Shown here: piece after piece, positions 16,737-25,253 of the stretch
Position numbering within the stretch: the first letter of the stretch is position 1
How the letters are laid out: every line of letters begins with the position of its first letter
Source of the DNA: Streptomyces graminofaciens
GTDB lineage: Bacteria; Actinomycetota; Actinomycetes; Streptomycetales; Streptomycetaceae
Direction of reading: 5' to 3'
Length of the DNA: 64,000 nt
Assembly: GCF_030294945.1 (NCBI RefSeq)
Contig: NZ_AP018448.1
Coordinates: forward strand, 868,001 to 932,000
Notes under the pieces: model-generated
What the model saw: the letters and a program-made list of their open reading frames with translations, nothing else
Database searches by the model: none
Told to the model about the DNA's origin: nothing
Translations under genes and position numbers: made by a program

Positions 16737-16976
16737 TTATTCACGAGTCGTGACGTCAGCTGTTCACGGGTTTGGGAGGCGCCCCGAGCCACGGTCGGGT
16801 GGTGTTCACGAGTTTTGACAGCACGGGGGTACTTGCCAGGGCGGCATCGGGATGCTCTGGCGATAGTGCCTGGCAGCCGTCGGCACCCGGAACCGTGCGC
16901 GCCCGTGCCGACGTCCCCGTACCGGGAACCGGTGATCACGATCATCTCGCCGGGCACGATTCCAGGGTGGGGACGA

Positions 16977-18005
16977 ATGACGTGCACTATTACTGACGCC
17001 CCGCGTACCGCGGACCGGCGGCGGACACGCGGCCGGCGCGGGCGAGCGTGGGGGCTGCTGGGTTGTGGCATCGTGCTTGCCGCACCCGCCGCGCTGCTCG
17101 TCGTTCGGCTGACGGGACTCGACGCGGGAACGCCGCTCGCGATGCCCATGGTCCTCTTTCCCTATTCGGCCGTTCTCGGTGTGCTGGTGCTGGGCGTGAT
17201 GGTCGCCGTTTCTGCCCTACGGTCGCGATGGGCTTTGGCCGTCGTCGCGGCTCTGGTGGTCGCCCACCTGGCGCTGCTGGTACCACGGTTCGTACCTGCA
17301 AGCCGACATGTGCCGTCGGACTCAGTTGAGCTGCGTGTCGCCACCATCAACGCCAATGTCGGCGGCGCCGATCCCCGTGCATTGGTGGAACTGGTCCGCA
17401 CCGAGCGGATCGATGTGCTGGCTGTCGAGCAAATGCCGTCGGACGGTGTGGACGCGCTCGACAAGGCGGGCCTGGGTGCGCTGATGCCGTACCAAGAACT
17501 CCACCCCGAATACGACTCCTCGATCTACTCACGGCACCCGCTGTCTCACGCCGGCACGACGCAGGTCGATACCGCCTGGCCCCAGACCACCGCCGAGGTC
17601 GCAGTCGGCGGGCGCAGGGTACAGCTCGTGGCGGTTCACACCTACTACCCACTCGGAGACGCGAAGCGCTGGACGCGAGACATGACTGCCCTTACCTCCA
17701 TGGCCCGGCGCAGCGGCCCGGACGCCGTATTTTTGGGCGACTTCAACGCTTCCCTCGACCACACCCCGATGCGAAGGCTGCTGGCGGCCGGCCTCACGGA
17801 TACCCACGCCGAACTCGGCCACGGATGGGCCCGCACATGGCCCGTCGGCCATGCCCTCGTCCCACCTATGATCCAACTGGACCACGTCCTGCACGGCTCC
17901 GGCTTGGTGGGGATCTCCGTCGGCGAGCGCACCCTGCCGGGTACGGACCATCGGGCCGTCGTTGCGGTACTGGCGCTGCTGCCAGCGAAGGGCCGGGCCA
18001 TCTGA
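16977..18005 (+). CDS. Membrane-anchored endonuclease/exonuclease/phosphatase family protein
   Basis: The 342-residue protein begins with a basic segment and three hydrophobic helices (about residues 20-105), followed by an EEP-fold domain. EEP signatures are VATINANVGG, the metal-binding Glu in VLAVEQMP, the YDSSIYSRHPL segment, VFLGDFNASLDH (catalytic Asp/Asn) and the end motif GTDHRAVVAVL. The active site would face outside. ATG at 16977 follows AGGGTGGGGA. Such Streptomyces proteins may act on extracellular nucleic acids or phosphoesters; the substrate cannot be set from sequence. It lies directly beside the composite transposon. Confidence 0.82.
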   Translation: MTCTITDAPRTADRRRTRGRRGRAWGLLGCGIVLAAPAALLVVRLTGLDAGTPLAMPMVLFPYSAVLGVLVLGVMVAVSALRSRWALAVVAALVVAHLALLVPRFVPASRHVPSDSVELRVATINANVGGADPRALVELVRTERIDVLAVEQMPSDGVDALDKAGLGALMPYQELHPEYDSSIYSRHPLSHAGTTQVDTAWPQTTAEVAVGGRRVQLVAVHTYYPLGDAKRWTRDMTALTSMARRSGPDAVFLGDFNASLDHTPMRRLLAAGLTDTHAELGHGWARTWPVGHALVPPMIQLDHVLHGSGLVGISVGERTLPGTDHRAVVAVLALLPAKGRAI

Positions 18006-18108
18006 CCGGGGCCAGGTCTTGCGAGGTACGCGCGTCACGTCGATACCGCAGTGCCGTCGTTTCTCGTGAACATCTCCGGCTGCATTGATCACAAACTGCC
18101 GTCCAAAC

Positions 18109-18615
18109 TCATACACAAGTGCTGTCGCGGGACGTGAACGAAGCCATGAGGTGCGTCAGGACCTCTTCGGGAGGGACCTTGCCCAGGGCGAGGGCCCAGA
18201 TCTGGCCGCCGCGCTGCCATGAGAGCAGGGTGGGCGTCGCGGGCGGGTAGGGGAAGGGGTCGTCAGGCTGCACGTACCGGAGGCGGTGGTCGAGCCAGTC
18301 GGCGGCTTCGGCGATCAGCGCGTCCCGCAGCAGAGCTGCGGTTCGCCGCGGCTCGTCGCCGGAGGTCACTGCCGCGCGCTCGACGGCACGCTCGGCGTCA
18401 GCCAGGAGCTCGCTGGGGAGCAGGGGCTGCCAGGTGGTGCCGTCGTCGTGGCTGACGTGCCCGGTCACGGCGAGGTTTTCCTCCCGCTCGTTTGTCAGGT
18501 ACCACCGCATCGCCACGACCGCGTCGTTGATCAGCAGCCCGGGGCCGGGGTCGTTGGGCCACCAGGGGTTGTTGTAGGCGCTGGACAGGGCGTACAGGCG
18601 GTCGGTGTCGGGCAC
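18109..18615 (-). CDS. Hypothetical protein, 168 residues
   Basis: GTG at 18615 follows GGGAGAGAG. The product begins VPDTDRLYALSSAYNNPWWP and contains a DAVVAMRWYLTNEREENLAV segment, a helical middle and a WQRGGQIWALALGKVPPEEV end. It is soluble, with no signal or membrane helix. It looks like a real gene by codon use and ribosome-binding site. I do not recognise the family. It stands alone between the EEP gene and a frameshifted gene on the opposite strand. Confidence 0.6.
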   Translation of the reverse strand: MPDTDRLYALSSAYNNPWWPNDPGPGLLINDAVVAMRWYLTNEREENLAVTGHVSHDDGTTWQPLLPSELLADAERAVERAAVTSGDEPRRTAALLRDALIAEAADWLDHRLRYVQPDDPFPYPPATPTLLSWQRGGQIWALALGKVPPEEVLTHLMASFTSRDSTCV

Positions 18616-18731
18616 GCGCACTCTCTCCCTCGTCCCGGTGGCGGTGTGCCGCCTGGGTGGTGGTGAAGGCTCAGGCTGCCGGGTGCCGGGGAATGGCGGG
18701 GCGTGAGTGTGGGGCCGCGCGGATCTTGGAC

Positions 18732-19024
18732 GTGTTGCCTCCATACGCCGACTGGATCAAAACGCTGCGCACTCAGGATTTCTTCGTTGTCAGCGGCCGA
18801 GTCAACAGGCTCCTCCACGAAGCGGCCGACGCCCTGAGCGACGACCCCTCCAGTTCATCGACCCCGCGTTGCGCGATGCGGCAACGGGGTGCAGCAGAGC
18901 CGCCACAGACCTCAGCGAAGCAATGATCGACCTTCTCTTCGCCGGGATTCGGCACTCCGAAAGGGGCAGCGAGGTGAGCGGGGGCACGTCGACGGTTCGC
19001 GACGGCGTGACAGCACCGGCATAA
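18732..19024 (+). pseudogene. Small helical protein with a 1-base frameshift
   Basis: From GTG 18732 the frame reads LPPYADWIKTLRTQDFFVVS then GRVNRLLHEAADALSDDP. The coding pattern then moves to another frame, giving QFIDPALRDAATGCSRAATD then LSEAMIDLLFAGIRHSERGS. One missing C in the CCCC run near 18850 accounts for it (DDPLQFIDP). The protein would be mostly helical. Not recognised. It ends just before the Fur-like gene. Confidence 0.45.
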
Positions 19025-19037
19025 CCCCCGTGATCTG

Positions 19038-19427
19038 TTGCGGCGGCACGGGCTGCGCTGCACGCCGGGCCGCGTGCAGATAGTGGCGCTGTTCGCCGCT
19101 TCTGCCCGTCACCTCTCCGTCGCGGAGGCGTGGGAGGAGCTGAGCCGGACGGGGCCTGCCGTCCACCCCACCACGATCTACCGCACCCTGGAGACTCTCA
19201 CTACGGTCGGCCTGACCCACGCCGTGCACGGACCCGGCCCGACGCGCTACTGCGTCCGGGGGAACCCGCACCACCACGTCGTCTGTCAGGACTGCGGTCA
19301 GGTGGCGGCCCTCCCCCACGAGCGCCTGACGGGGGCGGTGGGCAGCATCGAGGAGCTGACCCGGCTACGTCCGGACGCCTCGGGGTCGCTGATGGTCTAC
19401 GGCCGATGCGCCCCGTGCAGCACCTGA
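19038..19427 (+). CDS. Fur family metalloregulator
   Basis: The 129-residue product shows the Fur winged helix (LRRHGLRCTPGRVQIVALF, HPTTIYRTLETL) at residues 1-60. A metal-binding part follows with HHHVVCQDCGQVAAL and a final CAPC, giving two CxxC pairs for the structural zinc. The usual long C-terminal His-rich dimerisation strand is short or altered (SGSLMVYGRCAPC). The only in-frame starts are TTG at 19038 or CTG just before; neither has a good ribosome-binding site, so the N-terminus is uncertain. It may respond to zinc, iron or peroxide. Confidence 0.78.
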   Translation: MRRHGLRCTPGRVQIVALFAASARHLSVAEAWEELSRTGPAVHPTTIYRTLETLTTVGLTHAVHGPGPTRYCVRGNPHHHVVCQDCGQVAALPHERLTGAVGSIEELTRLRPDASGSLMVYGRCAPCST

Positions 19428-19455
19428 GCCTCATCCGCTGCCGTGCCCGCACGGC

Positions 19456-19506
19456 GAACGGGCCCCCGACGGAGACCGAAGTCTCGCCGTCGCGGGCCCG
19501 TTTCAG
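19456..19506. terminator. Bidirectional terminator between the fur-like gene and urtE
   Basis: An imperfect but very long stem is formed by ACGGGCCC, CGACGG and GAC, paired with GTC, CCGTCG and GGGCCCGT around a four-base loop. It lies between convergent transcription units. Confidence 0.75.
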
Positions 19507-19525
19507 TGACCGGCTGGACCGGCTC

Positions 19526-20218
19526 TCACACGCTGAGCGCGGCCCTCACGGTCTGTTCGGCGCCCGTTCCGCCCTCGCCGGAGGACGTCACTCGGCCCGC
19601 CTCCAGCACGTAGTAGTGCTGGGCCGCGCGCATCGCGAAGCCGACGTGCTGTTCGACGAGGAGGACGGACAGTCCGCCGCGCCGGGTCAGGGCGAGGATC
19701 GTCTCCTCGATCTCGGCGACGACGGAGGGCTGGATGCCCTCGGTGGGTTCGTCGAGGAGGAGGAGTCTCGGACGGGTGATCAGTGCGCGGGCGATGGCGA
19801 GTTGCTGGCGCTGGCCGCCGGAGAGCAGTCCGGCGCGGCGGCCGGACAGCTCGCGCAGCACGGGGAAGAGGTCCAGGGCCTCGGCGATGGCCTCCTTGCC
19901 GTCCGCGCGGCCGTCGGCGACGAGTTGGAGGTTCTCGGCGGCGGTCAGGTGCGGGAAGGACTGCTGGCCCTGCGGGACGTAGGCCATGCCGCGGGCGACG
20001 CGCTGGTGCGGGACGAGGCGGGTGATGTCCTCGCCGTCGAGCAGGATGGTGCCGCTCTTCGGTTTGATCAGGCCCATGGCGGCGCGCAGCAGGGTGCTCT
20101 TTCCGGCGCCGTTGTGGCCCAGGACGGTGGCGACGCCGTCCTTCGGGACCGAGACCGTGACGCGGTGCAGCACCGTGGTGCGGTCATATCCGGCCTGGAC
20201 GCTGCTCAGTTCCAGCAT
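19526..20218 (-). CDS. urtE: Urea ABC transporter ATP-binding protein UrtE
   Basis: The 230-residue ATPase carries Walker A GHNGAGKST, the signature LSGGQRQQLAIARAL, Walker B LLLLDEPTEGIQP and the switch His in VLLVEQHVGFA. The TEGIQPS stretch is typical of UrtE in the HAAT (branched-chain amide) family. It powers uptake with UrtD and permeases UrtB and UrtC. ATG at 20218 lies five bases past the urtD stop, so the operon order is urtA-B-C-D-E read leftward. Nitrogen-limitation control is suggested by the box upstream of urtA. Confidence 0.9.
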   Translation of the reverse strand: MLELSSVQAGYDRTTVLHRVTVSVPKDGVATVLGHNGAGKSTLLRAAMGLIKPKSGTILLDGEDITRLVPHQRVARGMAYVPQGQQSFPHLTAAENLQLVADGRADGKEAIAEALDLFPVLRELSGRRAGLLSGGQRQQLAIARALITRPRLLLLDEPTEGIQPSVVAEIEETILALTRRGGLSVLLVEQHVGFAMRAAQHYYVLEAGRVTSSGEGGTGAEQTVRAALSV

Positions 20219-20223
20219 GGGTC

Positions 20224-21015
20224 TCACGCCTCCTCGGCGACGGCCACAGCGGTGGCGGGGGCGGATTCGGATACCGAGGGTTCGGAGGCACGCCCGAGGT
20301 AGACCTCCTGGACGCGGGGGTCGGCCTGGACCTCGGCGACCGAGCCCTCGCTGAGGACCTTGCCGACGTGCAGGACGCTGACGCTGCGTGCGAAGGAGCG
20401 CATGAAGTCCATGTCGTGCTCGATGACGACGACCGTGTGGTCCTCGCTCACCCGTTGCAACAGCTCGCCGGTGGCCTCGCGTTCGTCGTGGCTCATGCCG
20501 GCGACGGGCTCGTCGAGGAGGAGGAGTTTCACGTCCTGGACGAGCAGCATGCCGATCTCCAGCCACTGCTTCTGCCCGTGGGCGAGGACGCCCGCCGGGC
20601 GGTCGCGCAGCTCGGTCAGTCCGGTGGTCTCCAGGGCCTTCGCGACCGGCTCGGGGATGTCCTTGCGTCGTCGCAGCATCGTCCACACGCCCCGTCCGGC
20701 GCCTGCGGCGATGTCGAGGTTCTGCAGGACGGTCAGCTCCTCGAAGACGGTGGCCGTCTGGAACGTACGGCCGATGCCCAGCCGTGCGATCTTCTGCACG
20801 GGCTTGCCCAGCAGGTCCTGGTCGCCGAAGCGGACCGAGCCGGTCGCCTTGACCAGGCCGGTGACCGCGTCGACGAGGGTTGTCTTGCCGGCGCCGTTCG
20901 GGCCGATGAGGAAGCGCAGGTCGCCGGGGCGGATGTCCAGGTCGACGCCGTCGACGGCTGTGAACCCGTCGAAGGTGACCCGCAGGTCACGGACGGTCAG
21001 TCCCTCGCCGCTCAT
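20224..21015 (-). CDS. urtD: Urea ABC transporter ATP-binding protein UrtD
   Basis: The 263-residue ATPase shows Walker A GPNGAGKTT, a Q-loop in IGRTFQTATVF, an unusual signature AHGQKQWLEIGMLL and Walker B LLLLDEPVAGMS, with VVVIEHDMDFM at the switch. The LAHGQKQWLEIG form is characteristic of UrtD. ATG at 21015 overlaps the urtC stop by four bases. A Ser/Ala-rich C-terminal tail of about 20 residues is extra to the fold. It forms the second half of the ATPase pair with UrtE. Confidence 0.9.
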   Translation of the reverse strand: MSGEGLTVRDLRVTFDGFTAVDGVDLDIRPGDLRFLIGPNGAGKTTLVDAVTGLVKATGSVRFGDQDLLGKPVQKIARLGIGRTFQTATVFEELTVLQNLDIAAGAGRGVWTMLRRRKDIPEPVAKALETTGLTELRDRPAGVLAHGQKQWLEIGMLLVQDVKLLLLDEPVAGMSHDEREATGELLQRVSEDHTVVVIEHDMDFMRSFARSVSVLHVGKVLSEGSVAEVQADPRVQEVYLGRASEPSVSESAPATAVAVAEEA

Positions 21016-22124
21016 GCTGTCTCTCCAGTCGCAGGAGTACCGGTACGGGTGCGGCGCTTGCGCAGGACGGCCCACAGGGAGGCGAGGCCGCCGGGCAGGA
21101 AGCCGACCGCCACGACGAACAGCAGGCCCTGGAGGTAGGTCCACGCGGCGGGGAAGGCGTCCGAGAGCGTGCTCTGCGCCCAGGCCACCGCGATCGCCCC
21201 GAGCACCGCGCCCACCAGCGAGGCCCGCCCGCCGACCGCAGCGCCGATGACGAAGCCGATGGATGGCACGATCCCGATCAAGGCTGGCGAGATGATGCCG
21301 ACCGCCGGGACGAACAGGGCCCCGGCCAGGCCCGCCATGCCGGCGGCGACGACGTAGGCGACGAGCTTGACGTTGGCCGGGTTGTAGCCGAGGAAGCGGA
21401 CCCGCTCCTCGGAGTCCCGTACGGCGATGAGGAGTTCGCCGTAGCGGCTGACGAACAGCTGCCGGGCCAGAGCCATCAGCAGGAGCAGGACGGCGGCGAT
21501 GACGAAGTACACCATCCGCTGGTTGACCGGGTCGTCCAGTGAGTAGCCGAAGAAACCCTGGATGTCGGTCAGGCCGTTGGTGCCGCCGGTGGTGGCCTGC
21601 TGGCCGATCAGCCAGATGGCCAGGGCGGCGGCCAGGGCCTGGCTGAGGATCGCGAAGTAGGCGCCCTTCACCCGGCGTTGGAAGACGAAGAAGCCGAGCA
21701 CCGCGGCAACCGCCATCGGCAGCAGGACCGTCATGGCGAGCGCGAACGCCGGGTTGGCGAAGGGTTTCCACCACCAGGGCAGGGCGTCGCCGGTGCCGTA
21801 GAGCTGCATGAAGTCGGGCAGTGTCTCGCCGGTCGCGGCGGCGTCGGTGAGCTTGAGGTGCATGGCCATGGCGTAGCCGCCGAGGCCGAAGAAGACGCCC
21901 TGGCCGAGCACCATGAGTCCGCCCCGGCCCCAGGCCAGGCTGACGCCGATGGCCACGATCGCGTAGCACAGGTACTTCGCAAGGAGGGAGAGGCGGAAGT
22001 CGGAGAGGGCGACGGGTGCGACGCCGAGTAGGAGGACGGCGCCCAGGACGAAGCCGCCGGGCACCCGGAGGCGTTCCAGCAGGGACACGGGGGGCGCCGT
22101 GACGGTGGTCGTGGTCGTCGTCAT
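21012..22124 (-). CDS. urtC: Urea ABC transporter permease UrtC
   Basis: This is a 370-residue membrane protein with about ten hydrophobic segments, LivM-like fold. It contains LAWGRGGLMVLGQGVFFGLG near the start and the permease loop around RFLGYNPANVKLVAYVVAAG. ATG at 22124 (MTTTTTTVTAPP) overlaps the urtB stop by four bases; an upstream in-frame ATG would overlap urtB by about 50 bases and is less likely. It forms the transmembrane channel with UrtB. Confidence 0.88.
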   Translation of the reverse strand: MTTTTTTVTAPPVSLLERLRVPGGFVLGAVLLLGVAPVALSDFRLSLLAKYLCYAIVAIGVSLAWGRGGLMVLGQGVFFGLGGYAMAMHLKLTDAAATGETLPDFMQLYGTGDALPWWWKPFANPAFALAMTVLLPMAVAAVLGFFVFQRRVKGAYFAILSQALAAALAIWLIGQQATTGGTNGLTDIQGFFGYSLDDPVNQRMVYFVIAAVLLLLMALARQLFVSRYGELLIAVRDSEERVRFLGYNPANVKLVAYVVAAGMAGLAGALFVPAVGIISPALIGIVPSIGFVIGAAVGGRASLVGAVLGAIAVAWAQSTLSDAFPAAWTYLQGLLFVVAVGFLPGGLASLWAVLRKRRTRTGTPATGETA

Positions 22125-23008
22125 GCCAGGCTCCGGGTGCGCAGTGTGTACAGGCCCTGGGGTCGCCACTGGAGGAAGGCGACGATCGCCACGAGCACCA
22201 TGACCTTCGCGACGCTGACCGTCGTCGAGTACTCCAGGACCGACTGCAGCACGCCGAGCGCGAAGGCGGTGATCACGCTGCCCTTGAGCCGTCCGATGCC
22301 GCCCACGACGACGACCAGGAAGGCGTCGACGATGTAGTTGGTGCCCATCGTCGGGCCGATCGGGCCGACGAGGGTGAGCGCGACGCCGGCCACGCCCGCG
22401 AGGCCCGAGCCGATGAAGAAGGTCAGCCGGTCGACCTGGCCGGTGGCGATGCCGGACACCTCGGCGAGGTCCCGGTTCTGGACAACCGCCCGGATGCGAC
22501 GGCCCAGCGGGGTGAACCGCAGGATCACAGTGAGGGCGAGGACGCTCAGCAGGGCGAGGCCGAGGATGAACAGCCGGCTGTTGGCGAAGGTGATGCCGCC
22601 GCCCAGCGAGATGTTGCCGGTGAGTAGGTCGGGGGCCGTGGTCTGCACGTTGGGGGCGCCGAAGATGTCACGGGCGAGCTGCTGGAGCATCAGCGAGACG
22701 CCCCAGGTGACCAGCAGCGTGTCCAGCGGCCGGACGTAGAGGCGCCGGATGAGCAGCCACTCCAGCAGCACGCCCATGGCACCGGCGACCAGGAAGGCGA
22801 CCGGCAGCGCGACCAGCAGCGAGACACCGGCGCTGCTAATGGACTTCTGCAGGACGTACGTCGTGTAGGCGCCGGCCATGATGAACTCGCCGTGCGCCAT
22901 GTTGATCACGCCCATCTGACCGAAGGTCAGGGTCAGGCCGAGCGCGATGAGCAGGAGGACGGCACCGATGCTGATGCCGGTGAAGGACTGGTTGAGGATG
23001 ACCGTCAT
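22121..23008 (-). CDS. urtB: Urea ABC transporter permease UrtB
   Basis: The 295-residue LivH-like permease starts MTVILNQSFTGISIGAVLLL and has about eight membrane helices. GQMGVINMAHGEFIMAGAYT is the family hallmark, and GRRIRAVVQNRDLAEVSGI is the cytoplasmic coupling loop. ATG at 23008 follows the urtA stop by about 100 bases. It pairs with UrtC in the importer. Confidence 0.9.
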   Translation of the reverse strand: MTVILNQSFTGISIGAVLLLIALGLTLTFGQMGVINMAHGEFIMAGAYTTYVLQKSISSAGVSLLVALPVAFLVAGAMGVLLEWLLIRRLYVRPLDTLLVTWGVSLMLQQLARDIFGAPNVQTTAPDLLTGNISLGGGITFANSRLFILGLALLSVLALTVILRFTPLGRRIRAVVQNRDLAEVSGIATGQVDRLTFFIGSGLAGVAGVALTLVGPIGPTMGTNYIVDAFLVVVVGGIGRLKGSVITAFALGVLQSVLEYSTTVSVAKVMVLVAIVAFLQWRPQGLYTLRTRSLA

Positions 23009-23112
23009 GGAGCGGCTCCGGGTCGGGGACGGGAGTGCGTGCGCGGGTGCGGGCTTGCCATGGGCGTGACCCGGCCCCGTGACGGGGCCGGGTCCGCCGG
23101 TGAGGGTGTGGC

Positions 23113-24366
23113 TCAGGAGAGGCCGGAGGCCCAGGAGTAGCCCTTGAGGTACGGGTCCGGCTTGATCGGCTTGCCGGAGTTCCAGACCTCGGTGATCAGG
23201 CCGTCGGAGCCGACCTTGCCGATCCGGGCGGTCTTGTAGACGTGCTGGGTGGCGCCGTCGACGGTGACCTTGCCCTCGGGGGCGTCGAGTTCGATGCCGT
23301 CCGAGGCGGCCTTCACCTTCGCCACGTCGAACGAGCCCGCCTTCTCGACCATCTCCTTCCACAGGTAGACGGAGATGTAGGCGGCCTCCATCGGGTCGGA
23401 GGTCGGCTTGTCCTTGCCGTACGCCGCCTGGTACGCCGCAACGAACTTCGTGTTCGCCGCGCCCGGGGTGGTCTCGTAGTAGTTCCAGGCGGTCAGCTGG
23501 TCTTCCAGGTACTGGGTGCCGATGCTCTTCACCTCCTCCTCGGCGATGGAGACCGACAGCACCGGCAGGCTCTTCGCGGTCAGGCCCGCGGACTTGTACT
23601 CCTTGAAGAAGGCCACGTTGCTGTCGCCGTTGAGGGTGTTGAACACCGCGTCCGCGCCGGCGTCCTTGACCTTGTTGGTGATGGTGCCGAACTCCGTGGA
23701 GCCCAGCGGCGCGTAGTCCTCACCCACGACCTCCATGCCGTTGGCCTTCGCGTACGCCTTGATGATCTTGTTGGCGGTGCGCGGGAAGACGTAGTCGCTG
23801 CCGACCAGGTAGAGCTTGGTCAGGCCCTGCTTCTTGAGGTAGTCGAGGGCCGGGACGATCTGCTGGTTGGTGGTCGCGCCGATGTAGAAGATGTACGGCG
23901 ACTCCTCAAGTCCCTCGTACTGCACGGGGTAGAACAGCAGCGACTTGTACCGCTCGAAGACCGGCTTGACGGCCTTACGGCTGGCGGAGGTCCAGCAGCC
24001 GAAGGTGGCCACGACCTTTTCGTCGGTGATCAGGGCCTCGGCCTTCTCGGCGAAGGTCGGCCAGTCGGAGGCGCCGTCCTGGCTGATGGGCTTCAGCTTC
24101 TTGCCCAGCACACCGCCGGCGGCGTTGATCTCCTTGACCGCGAGCAACAGCGCGTTGTGGACGGTCACTTCACTGATCGCCATCGTGCCCGAGAGCGAGT
24201 TCAGCAGACCGACCTTGACCGTGTCGCCGGACGTGTCCGCCTTGGCGCCGGAACCGGTGGACGTGCTGTCGCCCGTCTTGGCGCCGCAGGCGCTGAGGGC
24301 GGCGGACGCACCGACGGCCGAAATACCGGCCAGGAGACCGCGTCTGCTGATGCTGAGCCCGGACAT
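23113..24366 (-). CDS. urtA: Urea/amide-binding lipoprotein UrtA
   Basis: The 417-residue binding protein begins with a Tat-like and lipoprotein signal ([10 protein letters not shown], lipobox LSAC near residue 26). The type I periplasmic-binding fold follows, with [39 protein letters not shown] and the [20 protein letters not shown] segment characteristic of UrtA. AGGAGG sits well placed before ATG 24366. It captures urea or a small amide outside the cell and delivers it to UrtBC. No urease genes lie in the window. Confidence 0.9.
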   Translation of the reverse strand: MSGLSISRRGLLAGISAVGASAALSACGAKTGDSTSTGSGAKADTSGDTVKVGLLNSLSGTMAISEVTVHNALLLAVKEINAAGGVLGKKLKPISQDGASDWPTFAEKAEALITDEKVVATFGCWTSASRKAVKPVFERYKSLLFYPVQYEGLEESPYIFYIGATTNQQIVPALDYLKKQGLTKLYLVGSDYVFPRTANKIIKAYAKANGMEVVGEDYAPLGSTEFGTITNKVKDAGADAVFNTLNGDSNVAFFKEYKSAGLTAKSLPVLSVSIAEEEVKSIGTQYLEDQLTAWNYYETTPGAANTKFVAAYQAAYGKDKPTSDPMEAAYISVYLWKEMVEKAGSFDVAKVKAASDGIELDAPEGKVTVDGATQHVYKTARIGKVGSDGLITEVWNSGKPIKPDPYLKGYSWASGLS

Positions 24367-24544
24367 ACAAAACCTCCTTGCCCCGAAGGGCGATGTGAAA
24401 GAGCGGAAGAGCTCCGACGAGGAGCATCGGGAGGGAATGAATGTGACGCGCTTCAGGGCGGCGGCTTTGACGCACGGTCCCCAGCCGTTCCGGGGTGGCG
24501 TCCGGGCTGTTCGCTGAAGTGCGACCACAGCCTGCGAGGAAACT

Positions 24545-24583
24545 GTTTCAACCGCGTTTCGGAGCAATTGAGGGATAGTTTCC
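24545..24583 (-). promoter_or_regulatory. Candidate GlnR box upstream of urtA
   Basis: On the minus strand, GAAAC-n6-GAAAC (24560-24556 and 24549-24545) is spaced at one helical turn, with a further GGAAAC at 24583-24578. GlnR sites in Streptomyces consist of such 11-bp-spaced half-sites upstream of nitrogen-assimilation genes. Location about 180 bases before urtA fits. Regulation is inferred. Confidence 0.5.
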
Positions 24584-24617
24584 AGCGAAAGTAAAATGGC
24601 GGGTAAAACATAAAGAA

Positions 24618-24660
24618 GCCGCTGCTGGAGACGCCTGCTTGGCGGCGTCACAGCAACGGC
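24618..24660. terminator. Long stem-loop between urtA and marR
   Basis: GCCGcTGCT...GACGCC pairs with GGCGTC..AGCAaCGGC around an eight-base loop. It may be a terminator, or a leader structure in the urtA or marR transcript. Nothing else explains it. Confidence 0.45.
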
Positions 24661-24770
24661 AATTAATGCTTCCTGCGGAAAGGATCAGTTTTCCTGGTTC
24701 CCCTTGTCAAGTTCCCGGTGATCGACGGTAGGCTCGGGCACCAGCCGACGAGCACGAGTGGAGGAGCGCG

Positions 24771-25253
24771 ATGGCGAGACGGCCCCAAGAACTGCTCTAC
24801 CTGCTGACACGGGCCGAACGTCTCGCCGTGCGCCGAGTGCAGTCCGTACTGGACGAGTTCGACTGCTCGGTGGAGGCGTGGCGGGTTCTCGACCTGCTCT
24901 CCGACGGGCAGGGACACAACATGACGGCCCTCGCCGACCATGCCTTCCTGCCGGCGCCGAGCCTCACCAAGCTGGTCGACCAGCTCGTCGACCAGAACCT
25001 GGTCTACCGCCGTGTCGACCCCGCCGACCGCCGCCGCGTCCTGGCCCACCTCACCCCACGGGGCGTGCAGCGTTGGCAGGTGATGGTCCGTGAAGTGCGG
25101 GCCGACTGGGGGGACTTGGAGCAGCTGCTCCCGGACGAGGAGCTGAACGGCCTGCTCGTCCGGCTGGCCGAGGCTCTGGAGGGCCGGGACACCACCGGTC
25201 CGGCCAAGGTCACGACAGGTCGTGGGGAGCGCGCAGTTGGGCGAGCACGTTGA
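24771..25253 (+). CDS. MarR family transcriptional regulator
   Basis: The 160-residue product has a winged-helix core (about residues 40-105) with MTALADHAFLPAPSLTKLVD as recognition region and the wing YRRVDPADRRRVLAHLTPRG, the MarR hallmark. GGAGGAG precedes ATG 24771. It is divergent from urtABCDE and its 3' end overlaps the end of the binding-protein gene by 44 bases. It probably controls the urt operon or the neighbouring sensor. The C-terminal tail after residue 140 looks unstructured. Confidence 0.85.
   Translation: MARRPQELLYLLTRAERLAVRRVQSVLDEFDCSVEAWRVLDLLSDGQGHNMTALADHAFLPAPSLTKLVDQLVDQNLVYRRVDPADRRRVLAHLTPRGVQRWQVMVREVRADWGDLEQLLPDEELNGLLVRLAEALEGRDTTGPAKVTTGRGERAVGRAR

Noticed and set aside
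24367..24770. Guanidine or other riboswitch before urtA
   Set aside because: No conserved riboswitch core could be recognised; the GAAAC half-sites and one hairpin are all that can be supported.
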